The notes under the pieces: generated by a model | Database searches by the model: none | Told to the model about the DNA's origin: nothing | Seen by the model: the letters and a program-made list of their open reading frames with translations, nothing else | IMG/VR virus record: IMGVR_UViG_3300017762_000086 | Coordinates: 1 to 22,587 of that record | Strand: one strand, 5' to 3' | DNA length: 22,587 bases | Source of the DNA: a virus | Part shown: in pieces, positions 7,150 to 16,997 of the stretch | Numbering within the stretch: the first letter of the stretch is position 1 | Layout of the letters: every line of letters starts with the position of its first letter | Translations under genes and position numbers: made by a program

Positions 7150-10100
7150 ATGACAACATCTAAGTACATTGCAGGCGCAGGCGGCGGCGGTGGCGGAAAA
7201 GGTGGAGGCGGCAACACTCCATCTGAAGCTGACGACACCCTCCAGTCGAATCAGTTTGCCAATGTTTTAGACCTGCTAAGCGAGGGAGAAATTCAAGGGC
7301 TTGATGATGGGCATAAAAGTATTTTTCTGGATAACACGCCGTTGCAGGCAGCTGACGGTACGGACAATTTTCAAGGGGTCAGTGTTTACCCAAGAACTGG
7401 AACTCAAATTCAGCATTATATCCCTGGAGTTTTCGGCAACGTTGAAGCCGAAATTCCTGTAGGCGTCCAAGTAGAAAACGGGACCCCTGTTGTACGAAGC
7501 ATTACTGACTCTAATGTCGATCGCGTAAGAGTTTCAATCAGCATTCCGTCTCTCCGCAAAGTGGAAGACGACGGAGACATCGTTGGAACGTCTGTCAGCC
7601 TATCTATTCAAGTTCAATACAACGGAGGAGGATATAGCACTGTCCGAACAGACGATATATCAGGCAAAAGCAGCTCAAACTACCAGCGCGATTACTTGCT
7701 AACTCTTTCAGGGCAGTTTCCCGTTGACATAAAAGTTGTTCGCAATACGGATGACTCTGATAGCGTAAAACTTGAAAACGACACCTTTTGGCAAGGCTAT
7801 ACTGAAATAATTGACGCAAAACTGAGCTACCCCAACAGTGCTTTAGTCGGACTGCGTATGGATTCAAGCCAGTTCAGCAGTATTCCAAGGCGCAAGTATC
7901 TTATTCGCGGAATCAAAGTCCGGATTCCAAGCAACGCTACGGTAGACACTGTTACTTACCCAGGGCGAATAACTTATTCAGGCGTCTGGAACGGCACGTT
8001 TAAGGCAATTCCTGAGTGGACGTGTGACCCAGCCTGGTGTTTGTGGGACTTACTGACTAATGAAAGATATGGATGCGGCATCCCTGAAGCTTCGCTGGAT
8101 CGGTATGATTTCTTTTCGATCAGTCAGTATTGCAACGAGCTTGTATCTAGTGGGAAAGGAGGGTTAGAGACTCGATTTAGCTGTAATTTACTAATTAATC
8201 AGCGCAAAGAAGTTTATAATGTGATTCAAGAAATGAGTAGTATTTTCCGTGGTATTTCATACTACGGTGCAGGATCTCTTGTCTTACAGCAAGACAAACC
8301 TGCAGACGCGCAGTATGCCCTAGGCCCTGCCAATGTTATAGATGGAATGTTTTCGTATTCTGGGTCATCGCTTCGCAGTCGTCACACCACTGCAACTGTT
8401 GCGTACCAAAACTATGACGATTTGGGAGAGGTTGCTTTTGAATACGTTGAGGATGCTGACGCTATTGACAAGTACGGCATAAACAATAAAGACATCAAGG
8501 CTGTTGGTTGTTACTCGCAGGGCCAAGCAAACCGAATTGGTAAATGGTCTTTGTTGAGCGAACAAAGCTTGCACGAGACCTGCAGTTTTGGAGTTGGCCT
8601 TGATTCAGGTATCGCTCTTCGCCCTGGAATGGTGGTTGACATCGCAGACCCGTTGCGCGGTGGGACGAGAAGAAATGGCCGTGTCTCTTCATCTACGACA
8701 ACTGTTGTGACGGTAGATAGCAGCAGCAACCTTTCGGTAAACATGAGTAATAGCCCTACTCTGTCGGTAATTTTGCCGACAGGTTTGGTTGAGACTCGCA
8801 GTATCAGCAGCATCAGCGGAAGAGCAGTAACTGTTTCTTCAGCGTTTAGCGAGGCTCCAGCAAGTAATGCACCTTGGTTAATTCAAACCAGCGACATTCA
8901 ATCACAGCAGTTTCGTGTTGTCAGCGTTGCTGATGCTGAGGATGGAACGCTTGGCGTTACCGCAATTAAATACAACGAGAGTATTTATGCCGCTGTTGAG
9001 CGTGATCTAAGTCTGACTGAACGGGATGTCAGCAACTTAAACGAGCAGCCAAGTGCCGTTGAAGGTCTCGACGGCCAAGAGTATCTATATCAAGAGGGCC
9101 AGACAGTCCACACCGGCTTCTCGTTGAGCTGGGTGCACAACAGAAAATTCTTGCAAGATTTTGTTGTTAAGTACAAGCTAGATAACGACAATGCTGTATC
9201 AATAACCACGTCTGACCCTTCAATTACGCTTACAGCATTGCGAGCTGGTGTACTAGAAGTTCAAGTTGTAGCAAGAAATTTCTACAAGAGGCAAAGCTCA
9301 GTAGCTTCTGCAACGTTCCAGCTGACAGGAAAAACAGCACCTCCTGCAGACGTGCAGAACCTGTCCATTGAGCCAATTAGTTCCAATAGTGCACGCCTGC
9401 GTTGGGACAAAACGGTTGATCTTGATGTAAAAGTAAACGGCCTAGTCCACATTAAACATAGCAATTTGACTGATGGGTCAGCGACCTGGCCTAACTCAAC
9501 TAATCTAATTGTTGCTGTACCAGGTAACTCAACTGAAGCAATTGTTCCGCTAGTTGCCGGAGAAATATTTGCAAAGTTTGAAGACGACCTTGGAAACAAG
9601 AGCATAAACGCGACAAGCGTACTTGCTCAGCTGCCTGAAACATTTGAGCGTTTAGTCATTGAAACTCGCAGGGAGGATAGCGACACTCCAAAGTTCCAAG
9701 GAGATTACAACAAGTGTTTTCGCGATGACACGCTGCAAGCTTTAATCCTTGATGGCAATAGCAAGATTGATGCTGTTTCAAGCTTTGATTCAATCAGTTC
9801 TTTTGTCACAGCCGGAGCCCTTGAAGTCTTTGGGGAATATGAGTTTCCCAGAACGCTGGACTTAGGCGAAAACTACGGGGTTCATATTGAGCGGCATCTT
9901 GTAACAGCGGCTTTCTTCCCAGATGACTTGGTTGATTCTCGAACGGCGCTAGTTGATTCTTGGACTGATTTTGATGGCGGGGACGCAGATGCAGTTAACG
10001 CAAAGCTTTATCTAAGAAGCACTTCAAACGAGCCAAGTCCATCCGCAACGTATGGAGCATGGCAAGAAGTTGTATCTGGAACGTTTCAGGGCAGAGCCTT

Positions 10101-10461
10101 CCAGTTCAAAGCTGAGCTAACGACTGCTGATGCAGCGCAGAACATCATAGTCAATCAGTTGGGCTATAGAGCCCTATTTCAGCAGAGGCAAGAAAACAGC
10201 GATGGTGTTATTGCTTCTGGAACGAGCACGAAGAGCGTTGCTTTCGGAAAAGGTTTTTTTACCGGCAACTCGATCACTGGAGGAGCAAACACCCATCTAC
10301 CAAGTGTTGCAATTACTGTCCACAACCTTGGCGATGGCGAAAGACTGAACGTCAGTAACGTCAGCGCCACCGGCTTTGATGTGGATATTTTGGATTCAAG
10401 CGACTCAAACGTTGATCGCAACTTCACCTATGCAGCTGTGGGCTATGGCAAAGCCGTATAA
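7150..10461 (+). CDS. J: Tail tip attachment protein J, 1103 aa
   Basis: A large central tail fibre and host-specificity protein. It starts with a Gly-rich linker (GAGGGGGGKGGGG) and the conserved block SEADDTLQSNQFANVLDLLSEGEIQGL (residues about 24-50). The hub domain includes IPEWTCDPAWCLWDLLTNERYGCGIP (about residues 290-315) and is typical of gpJ. Fibronectin-III-like segments lie around 685-820 (for example PADVQNLSIEPISSNSARLRW). The end is a beta domain with SVAITVHNLGDGERLNVSNVSATGF that probably reaches the cell surface. The length is close to lambda gpJ (1132 aa). It should form the trimeric tail tip and choose the receptor. The C-terminal third is the part expected to vary with host. 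Confidence 0.95.
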   Translation: MTTSKYIAGAGGGGGGKGGGGNTPSEADDTLQSNQFANVLDLLSEGEIQGLDDGHKSIFLDNTPLQAADGTDNFQGVSVYPRTGTQIQHYIPGVFGNVEAEIPVGVQVENGTPVVRSITDSNVDRVRVSISIPSLRKVEDDGDIVGTSVSLSIQVQYNGGGYSTVRTDDISGKSSSNYQRDYLLTLSGQFPVDIKVVRNTDDSDSVKLENDTFWQGYTEIIDAKLSYPNSALVGLRMDSSQFSSIPRRKYLIRGIKVRIPSNATVDTVTYPGRITYSGVWNGTFKAIPEWTCDPAWCLWDLLTNERYGCGIPEASLDRYDFFSISQYCNELVSSGKGGLETRFSCNLLINQRKEVYNVIQEMSSIFRGISYYGAGSLVLQQDKPADAQYALGPANVIDGMFSYSGSSLRSRHTTATVAYQNYDDLGEVAFEYVEDADAIDKYGINNKDIKAVGCYSQGQANRIGKWSLLSEQSLHETCSFGVGLDSGIALRPGMVVDIADPLRGGTRRNGRVSSSTTTVVTVDSSSNLSVNMSNSPTLSVILPTGLVETRSISSISGRAVTVSSAFSEAPASNAPWLIQTSDIQSQQFRVVSVADAEDGTLGVTAIKYNESIYAAVERDLSLTERDVSNLNEQPSAVEGLDGQEYLYQEGQTVHTGFSLSWVHNRKFLQDFVVKYKLDNDNAVSITTSDPSITLTALRAGVLEVQVVARNFYKRQSSVASATFQLTGKTAPPADVQNLSIEPISSNSARLRWDKTVDLDVKVNGLVHIKHSNLTDGSATWPNSTNLIVAVPGNSTEAIVPLVAGEIFAKFEDDLGNKSINATSVLAQLPETFERLVIETRREDSDTPKFQGDYNKCFRDDTLQALILDGNSKIDAVSSFDSISSFVTAGALEVFGEYEFPRTLDLGENYGVHIERHLVTAAFFPDDLVDSRTALVDSWTDFDGGDADAVNAKLYLRSTSNEPSPSATYGAWQEVVSGTFQGRAFQFKAELTTADAAQNIIVNQLGYRALFQQRQENSDGVIASGTSTKSVAFGKGFFTGNSITGGANTHLPSVAITVHNLGDGERLNVSNVSATGFDVDILDSSDSNVDRNFTYAAVGYGKAV

Positions 10462-10493
10462 AATAAAATGATGTTGTCCGTTAAAGGCTAAGA

Positions 10494-11399
10494 ATGGCTA
10501 CTCACGATTACGTGATCGAAAACGGCACGGGTGCGGCTGTGCGTAGCGATCTGAATAACGCTTTGGCGGCGGTTGTCACCAATAACAGCAGTAGTCAATC
10601 GCCATCAACAACTCATGCGTACCAATGGTGGGCAGACTCAGGATCCGGCCTGCTGAAGATACGAAACAGCGCCAATAGCGCATGGGTCACCGTGGGTAAG
10701 CTTGATGGAACGGAGTTGCTCCCTGACGGCAGTGCTTCCAGCCCTGGCCTGAGTTTTGTAGACGACACTAATACTGGAATTTTTAGCGGTGCTGCTGATC
10801 AGATCAACGTTTCTACAGGCGGTTCGGAGCGTCTTCGCATTGACAGCAGCGGAAATTTTTTAATAGGGTCCTACGGAACTTCAGTGCCCGGATTCGGTAA
10901 TTCAACGGTTGGTATGGCGCTTAGTGCGCCTAGTGACGGCACATCGCTGATGATTTCTCGTGCATCTAACGTTGCGATTCACGCAAACAGAAATTCAGAC
11001 GGCCAAGTAATTTCTATTCAAAAAGATGGAACGCAAGTTGGCAGCATTTCTGTAACTTCCTCTGCTACGGCTTACAACACGTCATCGGACCACCGGCTGA
11101 AGGAAAATGTTGCCACTCTGCCGGACGGCATTACTCGCGTAAAACAGTTGCTGCCCAAGCGGTTTAACTTCATTGCCGTACCCGAAACAACGGTTGATGG
11201 TTTTCTGGCACACGAAGCACAGGCCGTAGTCCCAGAAGCTGTCACTGGAACGCACAACGAAGTTGACGGCGACGGCAACGCCGTTATGCAAGGTATTGAT
11301 CAAGCAAAACTTGTCCCATTACTGACTGCGGCTCTGCAAGAAGCAATCGCTAAGATTGAAACGCTTGAGACCAAGGTTGCTGCACTCGAGGCGGCCTAA
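10494..11399 (+). CDS. Tail fibre with S74 self-cleaving chaperone, 301 aa
   Basis: Residues about 70-125 hold a repeat seen in cyanophage fibres: GLSFVDDTNTGIFSGAADQINVSTGG, then RLRIDSSGNFLIG. Residues 197-301 form a Peptidase_S74 intramolecular chaperone. The motif S198-D199-H-R201-L-K203-E-N carries the Ser/Lys dyad. It is followed by QLLPKRFNFIAVPETTVDGFLAHEAQAVVPEAV and an end helix ALQEAIAKIETLETKVAALEA. In this family the domain drives trimer folding and then cuts itself off just before the serine. The mature fibre would therefore be about 197 residues. AAAGG lies upstream of the ATG. A TATAAAATA at 10457-10465 could be a -10 element, but there is no convincing -35. Confidence 0.88.
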   Translation: MATHDYVIENGTGAAVRSDLNNALAAVVTNNSSSQSPSTTHAYQWWADSGSGLLKIRNSANSAWVTVGKLDGTELLPDGSASSPGLSFVDDTNTGIFSGAADQINVSTGGSERLRIDSSGNFLIGSYGTSVPGFGNSTVGMALSAPSDGTSLMISRASNVAIHANRNSDGQVISIQKDGTQVGSISVTSSATAYNTSSDHRLKENVATLPDGITRVKQLLPKRFNFIAVPETTVDGFLAHEAQAVVPEAVTGTHNEVDGDGNAVMQGIDQAKLVPLLTAALQEAIAKIETLETKVAALEAA

Positions 11400-11427
11400 G
11401 TTACAATCGTTTTGACGCGACCTCAAC

Positions 11428-11769
11428 ATGGCCGTTCAACCTGGTACGTATAACTTCACGCTGCAACGTCGGGCTGATTTTTCGCTTGATTTGCAGTTCA
11501 AAGACGGCAGTGACGCTGCTATCAATCTGACGGGTTATACCGTGTACGCCCAGGCTTGGAACAAAGCCCGCACCAAAAAATCTGCTGATTTTTCGATTAC
11601 ATACGTTGATCGATCTGAAGGCAAGATTACGTTGAGCGTAACTGACACGCAAACGGCTGCGTTTCCCGATGAGTTGCAATATGACGTGCTGTTGGAAGAC
11701 TCTGGCGGGACGCGAGAGTATTACTTAGAGGGCATTATTTTCGTTAGCCAAGGTTACACAGAGCCATGA
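11428..11769 (+). CDS. Small beta-domain tail accessory protein, 113 aa
   Basis: A beta-rich protein with the pattern [22 protein letters not shown], then [13 protein letters not shown], then [18 protein letters not shown] and a [18 protein letters not shown] end. This resembles the immunoglobulin-like N-terminal domain of baseplate upper-type proteins (BppU) and of other fibre-connecting proteins. It lies between two fibre genes and overlaps the collagen-like fibre start by 4 nt (ATGA). A role as an adapter or base for the collagen-like fibre is inferred from that coupling. No enzyme motif is present. Confidence 0.72.
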   Translation: MAVQPGTYNFTLQRRADFSLDLQFKDGSDAAINLTGYTVYAQAWNKARTKKSADFSITYVDRSEGKITLSVTDTQTAAFPDELQYDVLLEDSGGTREYYLEGIIFVSQGYTEP

Positions 11770-14700
11770 GCAACAAAGTTGTCGTTACCGAGGTCACCAC
11801 TTCTTCCTTGGTTCTTTCCACTGGTACCCGAGGAGCCACAGGCGATCAGGGGCCAGCAGGCGCTACTGGCGCAACCGGGCCTCAGGGCCCTGCAGGCGCA
11901 ACTGGAGCAACGGGCGCCCAAGGCGCAGCTGGAGCTGATGGTGCGGATGGCGCAACTGGTGCCACAGGCCCACAAGGTGCAACAGGCCCTCAAGGCGCAA
12001 CAGGTGCAGCCGGTACTGATGGAGCTGATGGTGCTGATGGTGCTACTGGCGCAACAGGTCCTCAAGGCCCAGCAGGTGCTACTGGCGCTGCTGGCCAGCA
12101 AGGCCCAGCAGGTGCTACTGGCGCTGCAGGAGCTGATGGATCTGACGGATCTGATGGTGCGGATGGAGCAACAGGCGCTACCGGACCACAAGGAGCAACA
12201 GGACCAACAGGACCAACAGGAGCAACAGGTCCTCAAGGTCCTGCCGGAGCTGATGGCGCGGACGGATCTGACGGTTCTGCGACCGTAAGTGTTGGCACAA
12301 CTACTACTGGCAATGCAGGTACAAATGCGTCGGTAAGTAATACCGGGACAAGTACAGCAGCTGTTCTTAATTTCACAGTTCCGCGTGGAGCCACTGGCGC
12401 TACTGGGGCTCAAGGCCCAGCTGGTCAAGATGGAGCACAAGGCTCAGCAACAGTAAGCATCGGAACTACAACTACTGGCTCAGCCGGTAGCAGTGCGTCA
12501 GTATCAAACAGCGGCACAAGTACTGCTGCAACTTTAGATTTTACAATTCCAAGGGGTGCCACTGGTGCTACTGGAAGCACTGGCGCAACTGGGCCTCAAG
12601 GTGCTACTGGAGCTGCAGGATCTGATGGAGCTGCTGGTGCAGCTGGGGCGGATGGTAGTGACGGCGCCGCAGCAACAGTTGCTGTTGGGACGGTAAGTAC
12701 TGGATCGCCAGGTTCTAGCGCCACAGTTACAAACAGCGGCAGTAGTTCTGCTGCAACACTTGATTTCAGCATCCCAACTGGAGCAACAGGCGCAACAGGT
12801 GCAGCTGGCTCAAACGGTTCTGATGGAGCTGCGGCAACTATTTCTGTTGGCTCTGTAAGCACTGGGGCCGCTGGGTCGAACGCCACTGTTACCAATAGCG
12901 GCAGTAGTTCTGCTGCGACACTTGATTTCTCCATTCCCAGGGGAGCCACTGGCGCAACAGGCGCTACTGGTGCTCAAGGCCCAGCTGGTGCGGACGGTAC
13001 TGATGGTGCGAATGGAGGCACAGACATTGTTTTAGATACGACCCCACAACTTGGTGGCGATCTGGACATGAACTCTAAGTTCATTTCTAGCGGCATCCTT
13101 GGGCTTAAAAACACTGGCTCTCAGTCAGAAGTTCGCTTGTACTGCGAAGTTAGTAACGCTCATTACGCAGCTATTAAGGCTCCAGCCCACAGCGATTTTA
13201 GCGGCAACATTACATTTACGATGCCTGCTACTGCAGGTTCAGCAAACCAAGTTTTAAAAACAAATGGCTCAGGCGTTTTGGCTTGGGTCGACCAAACGAT
13301 TACTGATGGAGACAAGGGAGACATCACTGTTTCAAACAGCGGGGGAACGTTCACGCTGGATGACGGTGCAGTCACTTCAGCAAAGTTAGAAGACAACATA
13401 ACAATTACCGGCAACCTTACAGTTAACGGGACAACAACAACTGTCAACAGCACAACGCTAAGTGTTGATGACAAAAATATTGAACTTGGCAGTGTTTCTA
13501 CGCCAACAGATGCCACGGCTGATGGTGGTGGCATAACCCTAAAAGGTGCAACGGACCACACGATTGTCTGGTCAAACAGCACTGACAGTTGGGACTTCTC
13601 TGAGCACGTCAACATTGCTAGTGCCAAGGAGTTCCGTATTGCAGGCACGAAAGTCCTTGATGCAACGAGTCTTGGCAGCGCAATTGTCACTTCAAGCCTG
13701 ACTGCTGTTGGCACCCTTGCAACAGGTGTGTGGAACGCAACGCCGATTGCAACTGCTTACATCGCTGATGATGCGGTAACAGCCGCCAAGCTCGCTGACA
13801 CTGCAGTTACTGCCGGAACTTACAGCGCCGCTGACATCACAATCGATGCTCAGGGTCGTATCACTTCTGCCTCGTCTGGAACGATTGTCACCAGTGAGAT
13901 TGCAGACACGGCAGTCACTACTGCCAAGATCGCTGATGATGCGGTAACTGCTGCAAAACTGGCAGATACTTCAGTTGCTGCTGGTACGTATACAGCGGCA
14001 GATATTACTGTCGATGCCCAAGGTCGTGTCACAGCCGCTGCTTCTGGGGCGATCGGCACCAGTGAAATTACTGATGCTGCAGTTACAACGGCCAAGGTTG
14101 CTGATGACGCAGTTACTGCAGACAAACTTGCCAATACTTCAGTTAGCGCCGGAAGTTACACAGCTGCCGACATTACTGTTGATGCTCAAGGTCGCATAAC
14201 TTCTGCAGCATCGGGAACAATCAGCACAAGCGAAATTGCTGACGATGCTGTTACCTACGCCAAGATCCAAAATGTAACAGCCACTGACAAGATCCTGGGG
14301 CGTAGCACGTCCGGCGCTGGTGCAGTTGAAGAGATCAGTTGCACATCTGCTGGTCGCGCATTGCTTGATGATGCGGATGCCGCCGCACAACGCACCACGC
14401 TTGGCCTAGCGATTGGTACGAATGTTCAGGCATACGATGCTGACACCGCAAAGCTGGACACCGCGCAGACGTTTACCGCTGCACAGACTTTCACGCCCCA
14501 AACCGTTCATAACGGTGGCGTTGTGCTCGATGGTCCGTACGAGCAAGTTGCTGAAGCTGTTTCCGCTCTGGATATTGATTTGAATGACGGCAACTATTTC
14601 ACCAAGACTATTAGTGCCAACTCGACCTTCACGTTTAGCAATCCGCCTGCATCTGGAACGGTTGGTAGCTTTGTGCTTCAAGTAACGGTATCGGGCGCCA

Positions 14701-14858
14701 ACACCGTAATTGTATGGCCCACGTCTGTTTACTGGAACGGAGATGCTGGGCAAAACGCTCCAACACTGACAGATACTCGCACTCATCTCTTTATGTTTAC
14801 AACTTCAAACGGCGGCACGACCTACCGTGGTGCTGCTCTGACTAACTACACAAACTAG
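11766..14858 (+). CDS. Collagen-like repeat tail fibre, 1030 aa
   Basis: Residues 20-171 are almost continuous Gly-X-Y triplets ([13 protein letters not shown] type), predicted to form a collagen triple helix. Residues about 171-393 alternate shorter collagen runs with four copies of a roughly 38-residue beta module of the type [11 protein letters not shown]-x(4)[22 protein letters not shown]. Residues about 418-665 carry fibre repeats such as [26 protein letters not shown]. Residues 666-833 are three 56-residue repeats. The C-terminal domain (about 900-1030) ends [16 protein letters not shown]-like, a tip domain I recall from cyanophage fibres. It should act as a long flexible trimeric fibre for host contact. 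Any chaperone would be supplied in trans, perhaps by the gene at 16268. Confidence 0.9.
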   Translation: MSNKVVVTEVTTSSLVLSTGTRGATGDQGPAGATGATGPQGPAGATGATGAQGAAGADGADGATGATGPQGATGPQGATGAAGTDGADGADGATGATGPQGPAGATGAAGQQGPAGATGAAGADGSDGSDGADGATGATGPQGATGPTGPTGATGPQGPAGADGADGSDGSATVSVGTTTTGNAGTNASVSNTGTSTAAVLNFTVPRGATGATGAQGPAGQDGAQGSATVSIGTTTTGSAGSSASVSNSGTSTAATLDFTIPRGATGATGSTGATGPQGATGAAGSDGAAGAAGADGSDGAAATVAVGTVSTGSPGSSATVTNSGSSSAATLDFSIPTGATGATGAAGSNGSDGAAATISVGSVSTGAAGSNATVTNSGSSSAATLDFSIPRGATGATGATGAQGPAGADGTDGANGGTDIVLDTTPQLGGDLDMNSKFISSGILGLKNTGSQSEVRLYCEVSNAHYAAIKAPAHSDFSGNITFTMPATAGSANQVLKTNGSGVLAWVDQTITDGDKGDITVSNSGGTFTLDDGAVTSAKLEDNITITGNLTVNGTTTTVNSTTLSVDDKNIELGSVSTPTDATADGGGITLKGATDHTIVWSNSTDSWDFSEHVNIASAKEFRIAGTKVLDATSLGSAIVTSSLTAVGTLATGVWNATPIATAYIADDAVTAAKLADTAVTAGTYSAADITIDAQGRITSASSGTIVTSEIADTAVTTAKIADDAVTAAKLADTSVAAGTYTAADITVDAQGRVTAAASGAIGTSEITDAAVTTAKVADDAVTADKLANTSVSAGSYTAADITVDAQGRITSAASGTISTSEIADDAVTYAKIQNVTATDKILGRSTSGAGAVEEISCTSAGRALLDDADAAAQRTTLGLAIGTNVQAYDADTAKLDTAQTFTAAQTFTPQTVHNGGVVLDGPYEQVAEAVSALDIDLNDGNYFTKTISANSTFTFSNPPASGTVGSFVLQVTVSGANTVIVWPTSVYWNGDAGQNAPTLTDTRTHLFMFTTSNGGTTYRGAALTNYTN
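11823..13017 (+). repeat. Collagen Gly-X-Y codon repeats with interleaved beta modules
   Basis: The DNA is dominated by 9-nt units coding for [12 protein letters not shown] and GSD triplets. Four beta-module units interrupt them, beginning near 12277, 12445, 12667 and 12829. The third and fourth modules are more alike to each other than to the first two ([14 protein letters not shown] against GTSTAA). That suggests stepwise duplication. The repetitive DNA is a likely hot spot for recombination and for assembly collapse. Confidence 0.85.
13761..14264 (+). repeat. Three tandem 168-bp in-frame repeats
   Basis: Units start at 13761, 13929 and 14097, exactly 168 nt apart, and each codes 56 residues. 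Shared marks are [28 protein letters not shown] and SGTI-x-TSEIAD. Nucleotide sequence has drifted mostly at third codon positions, so the copies are old and kept by protein-level selection. The last unit runs into a variant end ([11 protein letters not shown]). Confidence 0.88.
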
Positions 14859-14864
14859 GTAGAT

Positions 14865-16232
14865 ATGGATCCGATCACTTTTACTATTGCATTAGGGGCC
14901 TCTGGCGCTGGCGGCGCAGCAGAAAGTTATTGGTTTACAATCTCATACGAAACAAACCAAGATCCCTCAAAAGTCCAAGCACTAGCTGTTGGTTCATCTG
15001 GAAATGTATTTACGACTGGAACTGCGAACGCCTCAGCTAGTAACACAAACATGACCAATCAGCATGGTTTAATGCTTAATAAATATGACAGTGACGGTAA
15101 TTATCAATTTTCAAGGAAAAACGCAGCAAGTGATTTTCTTACTGGCATAAATGAACGTCTTGCAGCTGTGGCTGTTGATAGTAACGATAATGCTTACATT
15201 GTAGCAGATAGACCTCTGCGATATGTTAGCGGAGCAGTTATTTTTGGTGGGGCGTGGATTATTAAGTATAATAGTTCTGGTACGCGTCAATGGCATAAAA
15301 TGCTAGGTAATACTAATTCACAGGATGCTCAATTTTCCGACATTGCCATAGATAGTAATGACAACATTTTTGCTTTTGGTCGTGCTAGAAACAGCGGCAG
15401 TAGTAGTTATTGTTATCCTCTTGTAAAATATAACACGTCCGGAGTAGTGCAATTTCAAAAACAAATTACTGGCAGCGGCGCGATGTCTAGCGAAAGTGCA
15501 GGTCTTGCAATAGATAGTTCTGGTAACTTTTACCTTACTGGATTTTCTGTCGATGCCGCTGTTACCGTAAAGCTAAATAGCTCTTTAGCTGTTCAATGGT
15601 CAAGATCATATGCCCTAAGTGGTACAGAGCCTATGGGCAGAGGTATTGGAACGGATTCATCTGGAAACGTATATGTAAGAGTAAATGTTTTTGACTCTGC
15701 CAATAATCGTCTGATTAAATATAACTCATCTGGCACTTTGCAATGGGAACGTGAATTTACAGACAACTCTAGCTCTGATGGAAGTCTTGCGGTTGACAGC
15801 TCAGGCAATTCTTACGTTACTGGTAAAACAACAAGTAATGGGACAAATTTTATGAACATCATTAAGTTTAATTCATCTGGAACAGTGCAATGGAAAAGAA
15901 AAATTAGTGGTTCGGAAGGCAATGGAATTTTTGGCAGGCATATTTTACATTCTGGAGATAGTCTTTACGTCACTGCTAAAATTGATGGACACGGGCTCTC
16001 AGATTTTGTTGGTAAAATACCTGACGATGGCTCGTTAACTGGAACGTACAGCACCACTGATTTTGGTAATGTTGTCTATGAATCTTCTTCAATTTCAACA
16101 TCAACACCAAGTGCTACCACGGACTCCGCACATACTGCAAGTGTTTCTAATTTGTCTCTAACTGCGGCTGATTCTGGCACAACTAGCTATAATTTTACCC
16201 GTAATGGTGAGGAGAACATAACGCTATCATGA
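14865..16232 (+). CDS. SBBP-type beta-propeller tail protein, 455 aa
   Basis: After a short N-terminal motif (MDPITFTIALGASGAGG) the protein carries at least six repeats with the core LAVDSSGNxYVTG. They are anchored near residues 40, 102, 160, 214, 261 and 309, and each is paired with a KYNSSGTxQWxR strand. This is the SBBP beta-propeller repeat, with a six- or seven-bladed propeller likely. The C-terminal 80 residues are Ser/Thr-rich. I recall proteins with this N-terminal motif in marine cyanophages near tail fibres, where the motif may dock the protein to the particle. Surface binding is inferred. Base composition is clearly more A/T-rich than the collagen gene next to it, which suggests a separate origin. 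The start lies 6 nt after the previous stop. Confidence 0.85.
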   Translation: MDPITFTIALGASGAGGAAESYWFTISYETNQDPSKVQALAVGSSGNVFTTGTANASASNTNMTNQHGLMLNKYDSDGNYQFSRKNAASDFLTGINERLAAVAVDSNDNAYIVADRPLRYVSGAVIFGGAWIIKYNSSGTRQWHKMLGNTNSQDAQFSDIAIDSNDNIFAFGRARNSGSSSYCYPLVKYNTSGVVQFQKQITGSGAMSSESAGLAIDSSGNFYLTGFSVDAAVTVKLNSSLAVQWSRSYALSGTEPMGRGIGTDSSGNVYVRVNVFDSANNRLIKYNSSGTLQWEREFTDNSSSDGSLAVDSSGNSYVTGKTTSNGTNFMNIIKFNSSGTVQWKRKISGSEGNGIFGRHILHSGDSLYVTAKIDGHGLSDFVGKIPDDGSLTGTYSTTDFGNVVYESSSISTSTPSATTDSAHTASVSNLSLTAADSGTTSYNFTRNGEENITLS

Positions 16233-16267
16233 CACTAACTTTCTGGCCCTTACTTTCTTTTTAAGCC

Positions 16268-16735
16268 ATGGCTTTAGCTCTTGTCGAAAACAATGCTGTC
16301 ACTAAGTACCCCGTGGGTATTTATGAGCTGCGTAAAAAATTCCCTAACGTTAGTTTTCCTAAGCCGCTAGAAGGCGCAGACCTTGCATTTTTAGGCGTCG
16401 TCACCGTAAATGCTGTTGATGAACCTACTTTTGACAGCGGCACGCAAAAAGTTGAAGAAGGATCGCCTGCGCTAGCTGATGGGACTTGGAAGCAGACTTG
16501 GAACGTCATTGACTTCACTGCTGCAGAGTTGCAGAGCATCGCTGATAATGCCGCTGCAAGCGTTCGCGAACAGCGCAACCTAAAGCTAGCTGCCTGTGAC
16601 TGGACCGTTTTAACTGATAGTCCGTTAACGACGGCTAAGAAGACAGAGTGGAAAACTTACCGGACAGCACTGCGAAATATCACTGCAGCAGAAGGCTTCC
16701 CGAATAGCATTAGCTGGCCGACTGAGCCTTCCTGA
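16268..16735 (+). CDS. Tail assembly chaperone-like protein (Phage_tail_APC type), 155 aa
   Basis: The C-terminal 60 residues show the pattern RNLKLAACDWTVLTDSPL, then KTEWKTYRTALRNITAAEGFPNSISWPTEP. This is the known signature of tail assembly chaperone and fibre-assembly accessory proteins. The N-terminal half (about residues 1-90) is a beta domain with YPVGIYELRKKFPNVSFPKPL and KQTWNVIDFTAAELQ. The protein probably helps fold or attach the fibres coded just upstream. Only a short T-rich gap precedes the ATG, with no good ribosome site. Its TGA overlaps the next ATG by one base (TGATG). Confidence 0.85.
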   Translation: MALALVENNAVTKYPVGIYELRKKFPNVSFPKPLEGADLAFLGVVTVNAVDEPTFDSGTQKVEEGSPALADGTWKQTWNVIDFTAAELQSIADNAAASVREQRNLKLAACDWTVLTDSPLTTAKKTEWKTYRTALRNITAAEGFPNSISWPTEPS

Positions 16736-16929
16736 TGCAAAAACCCGACCCAATGATCCCCTGCAAGCCAGGGGCAGAAGACACTGAGGCAATGGCGAAT
16801 CGAGTGTCGTGGCTTGAGATGCTATTTATGCTTGAAGGCCGCGACAAGCCTGATCACCCAAAGCGTGGTCTTTTTACCGGATTGCATAAGAAGCACTACT
16901 CAACGTTCCCTGGAACGGATGAGAATTAA
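16735..16929 (+). CDS. Small conserved protein, 64 aa
   Basis: A soluble protein with the pattern CKPGAEDTEAMANRVSWLEMLFMLEGRD and then HPKRGLFTGLHKKHY. I recall similar short proteins in marine cyanophage genomes, without a known role. The start overlaps the preceding stop (TGATG), which supports the frame and co-translation with the chaperone-like gene. There is no signal peptide, membrane segment or metal site. The overlapping reading frame at 16814-17086 is judged not to be coding. Confidence 0.7.
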   Translation: MQKPDPMIPCKPGAEDTEAMANRVSWLEMLFMLEGRDKPDHPKRGLFTGLHKKHYSTFPGTDEN

Positions 16930-16997
16930 GGATCAGATTGTCAACTGTCCATTGACCACGCCAGCTAATCTGGCTCAAGAAAACTCAACCCCTTCTA

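Noticed and set aside
10457-10465. TATAAAATA before the S74 fibre gene, resembling a T4-type late promoter
   Set aside because: The T4-like late consensus is TATAAATA and needs T4-type factors. This is a lambda-like tail module, and no -35 element is visible.
11754-12440. Long minus-strand open frame rich in Cys and Ser opposite the collagen gene
   Set aside because: It is the mirror of Gly-X-Y codons, has a repetitive CSC/CWS composition and no independent start signal.
11823-13017. Regular short repeats considered as a CRISPR array
   Set aside because: Repeats are in-frame Gly-X-Y codons without constant direct repeats or unique spacers.
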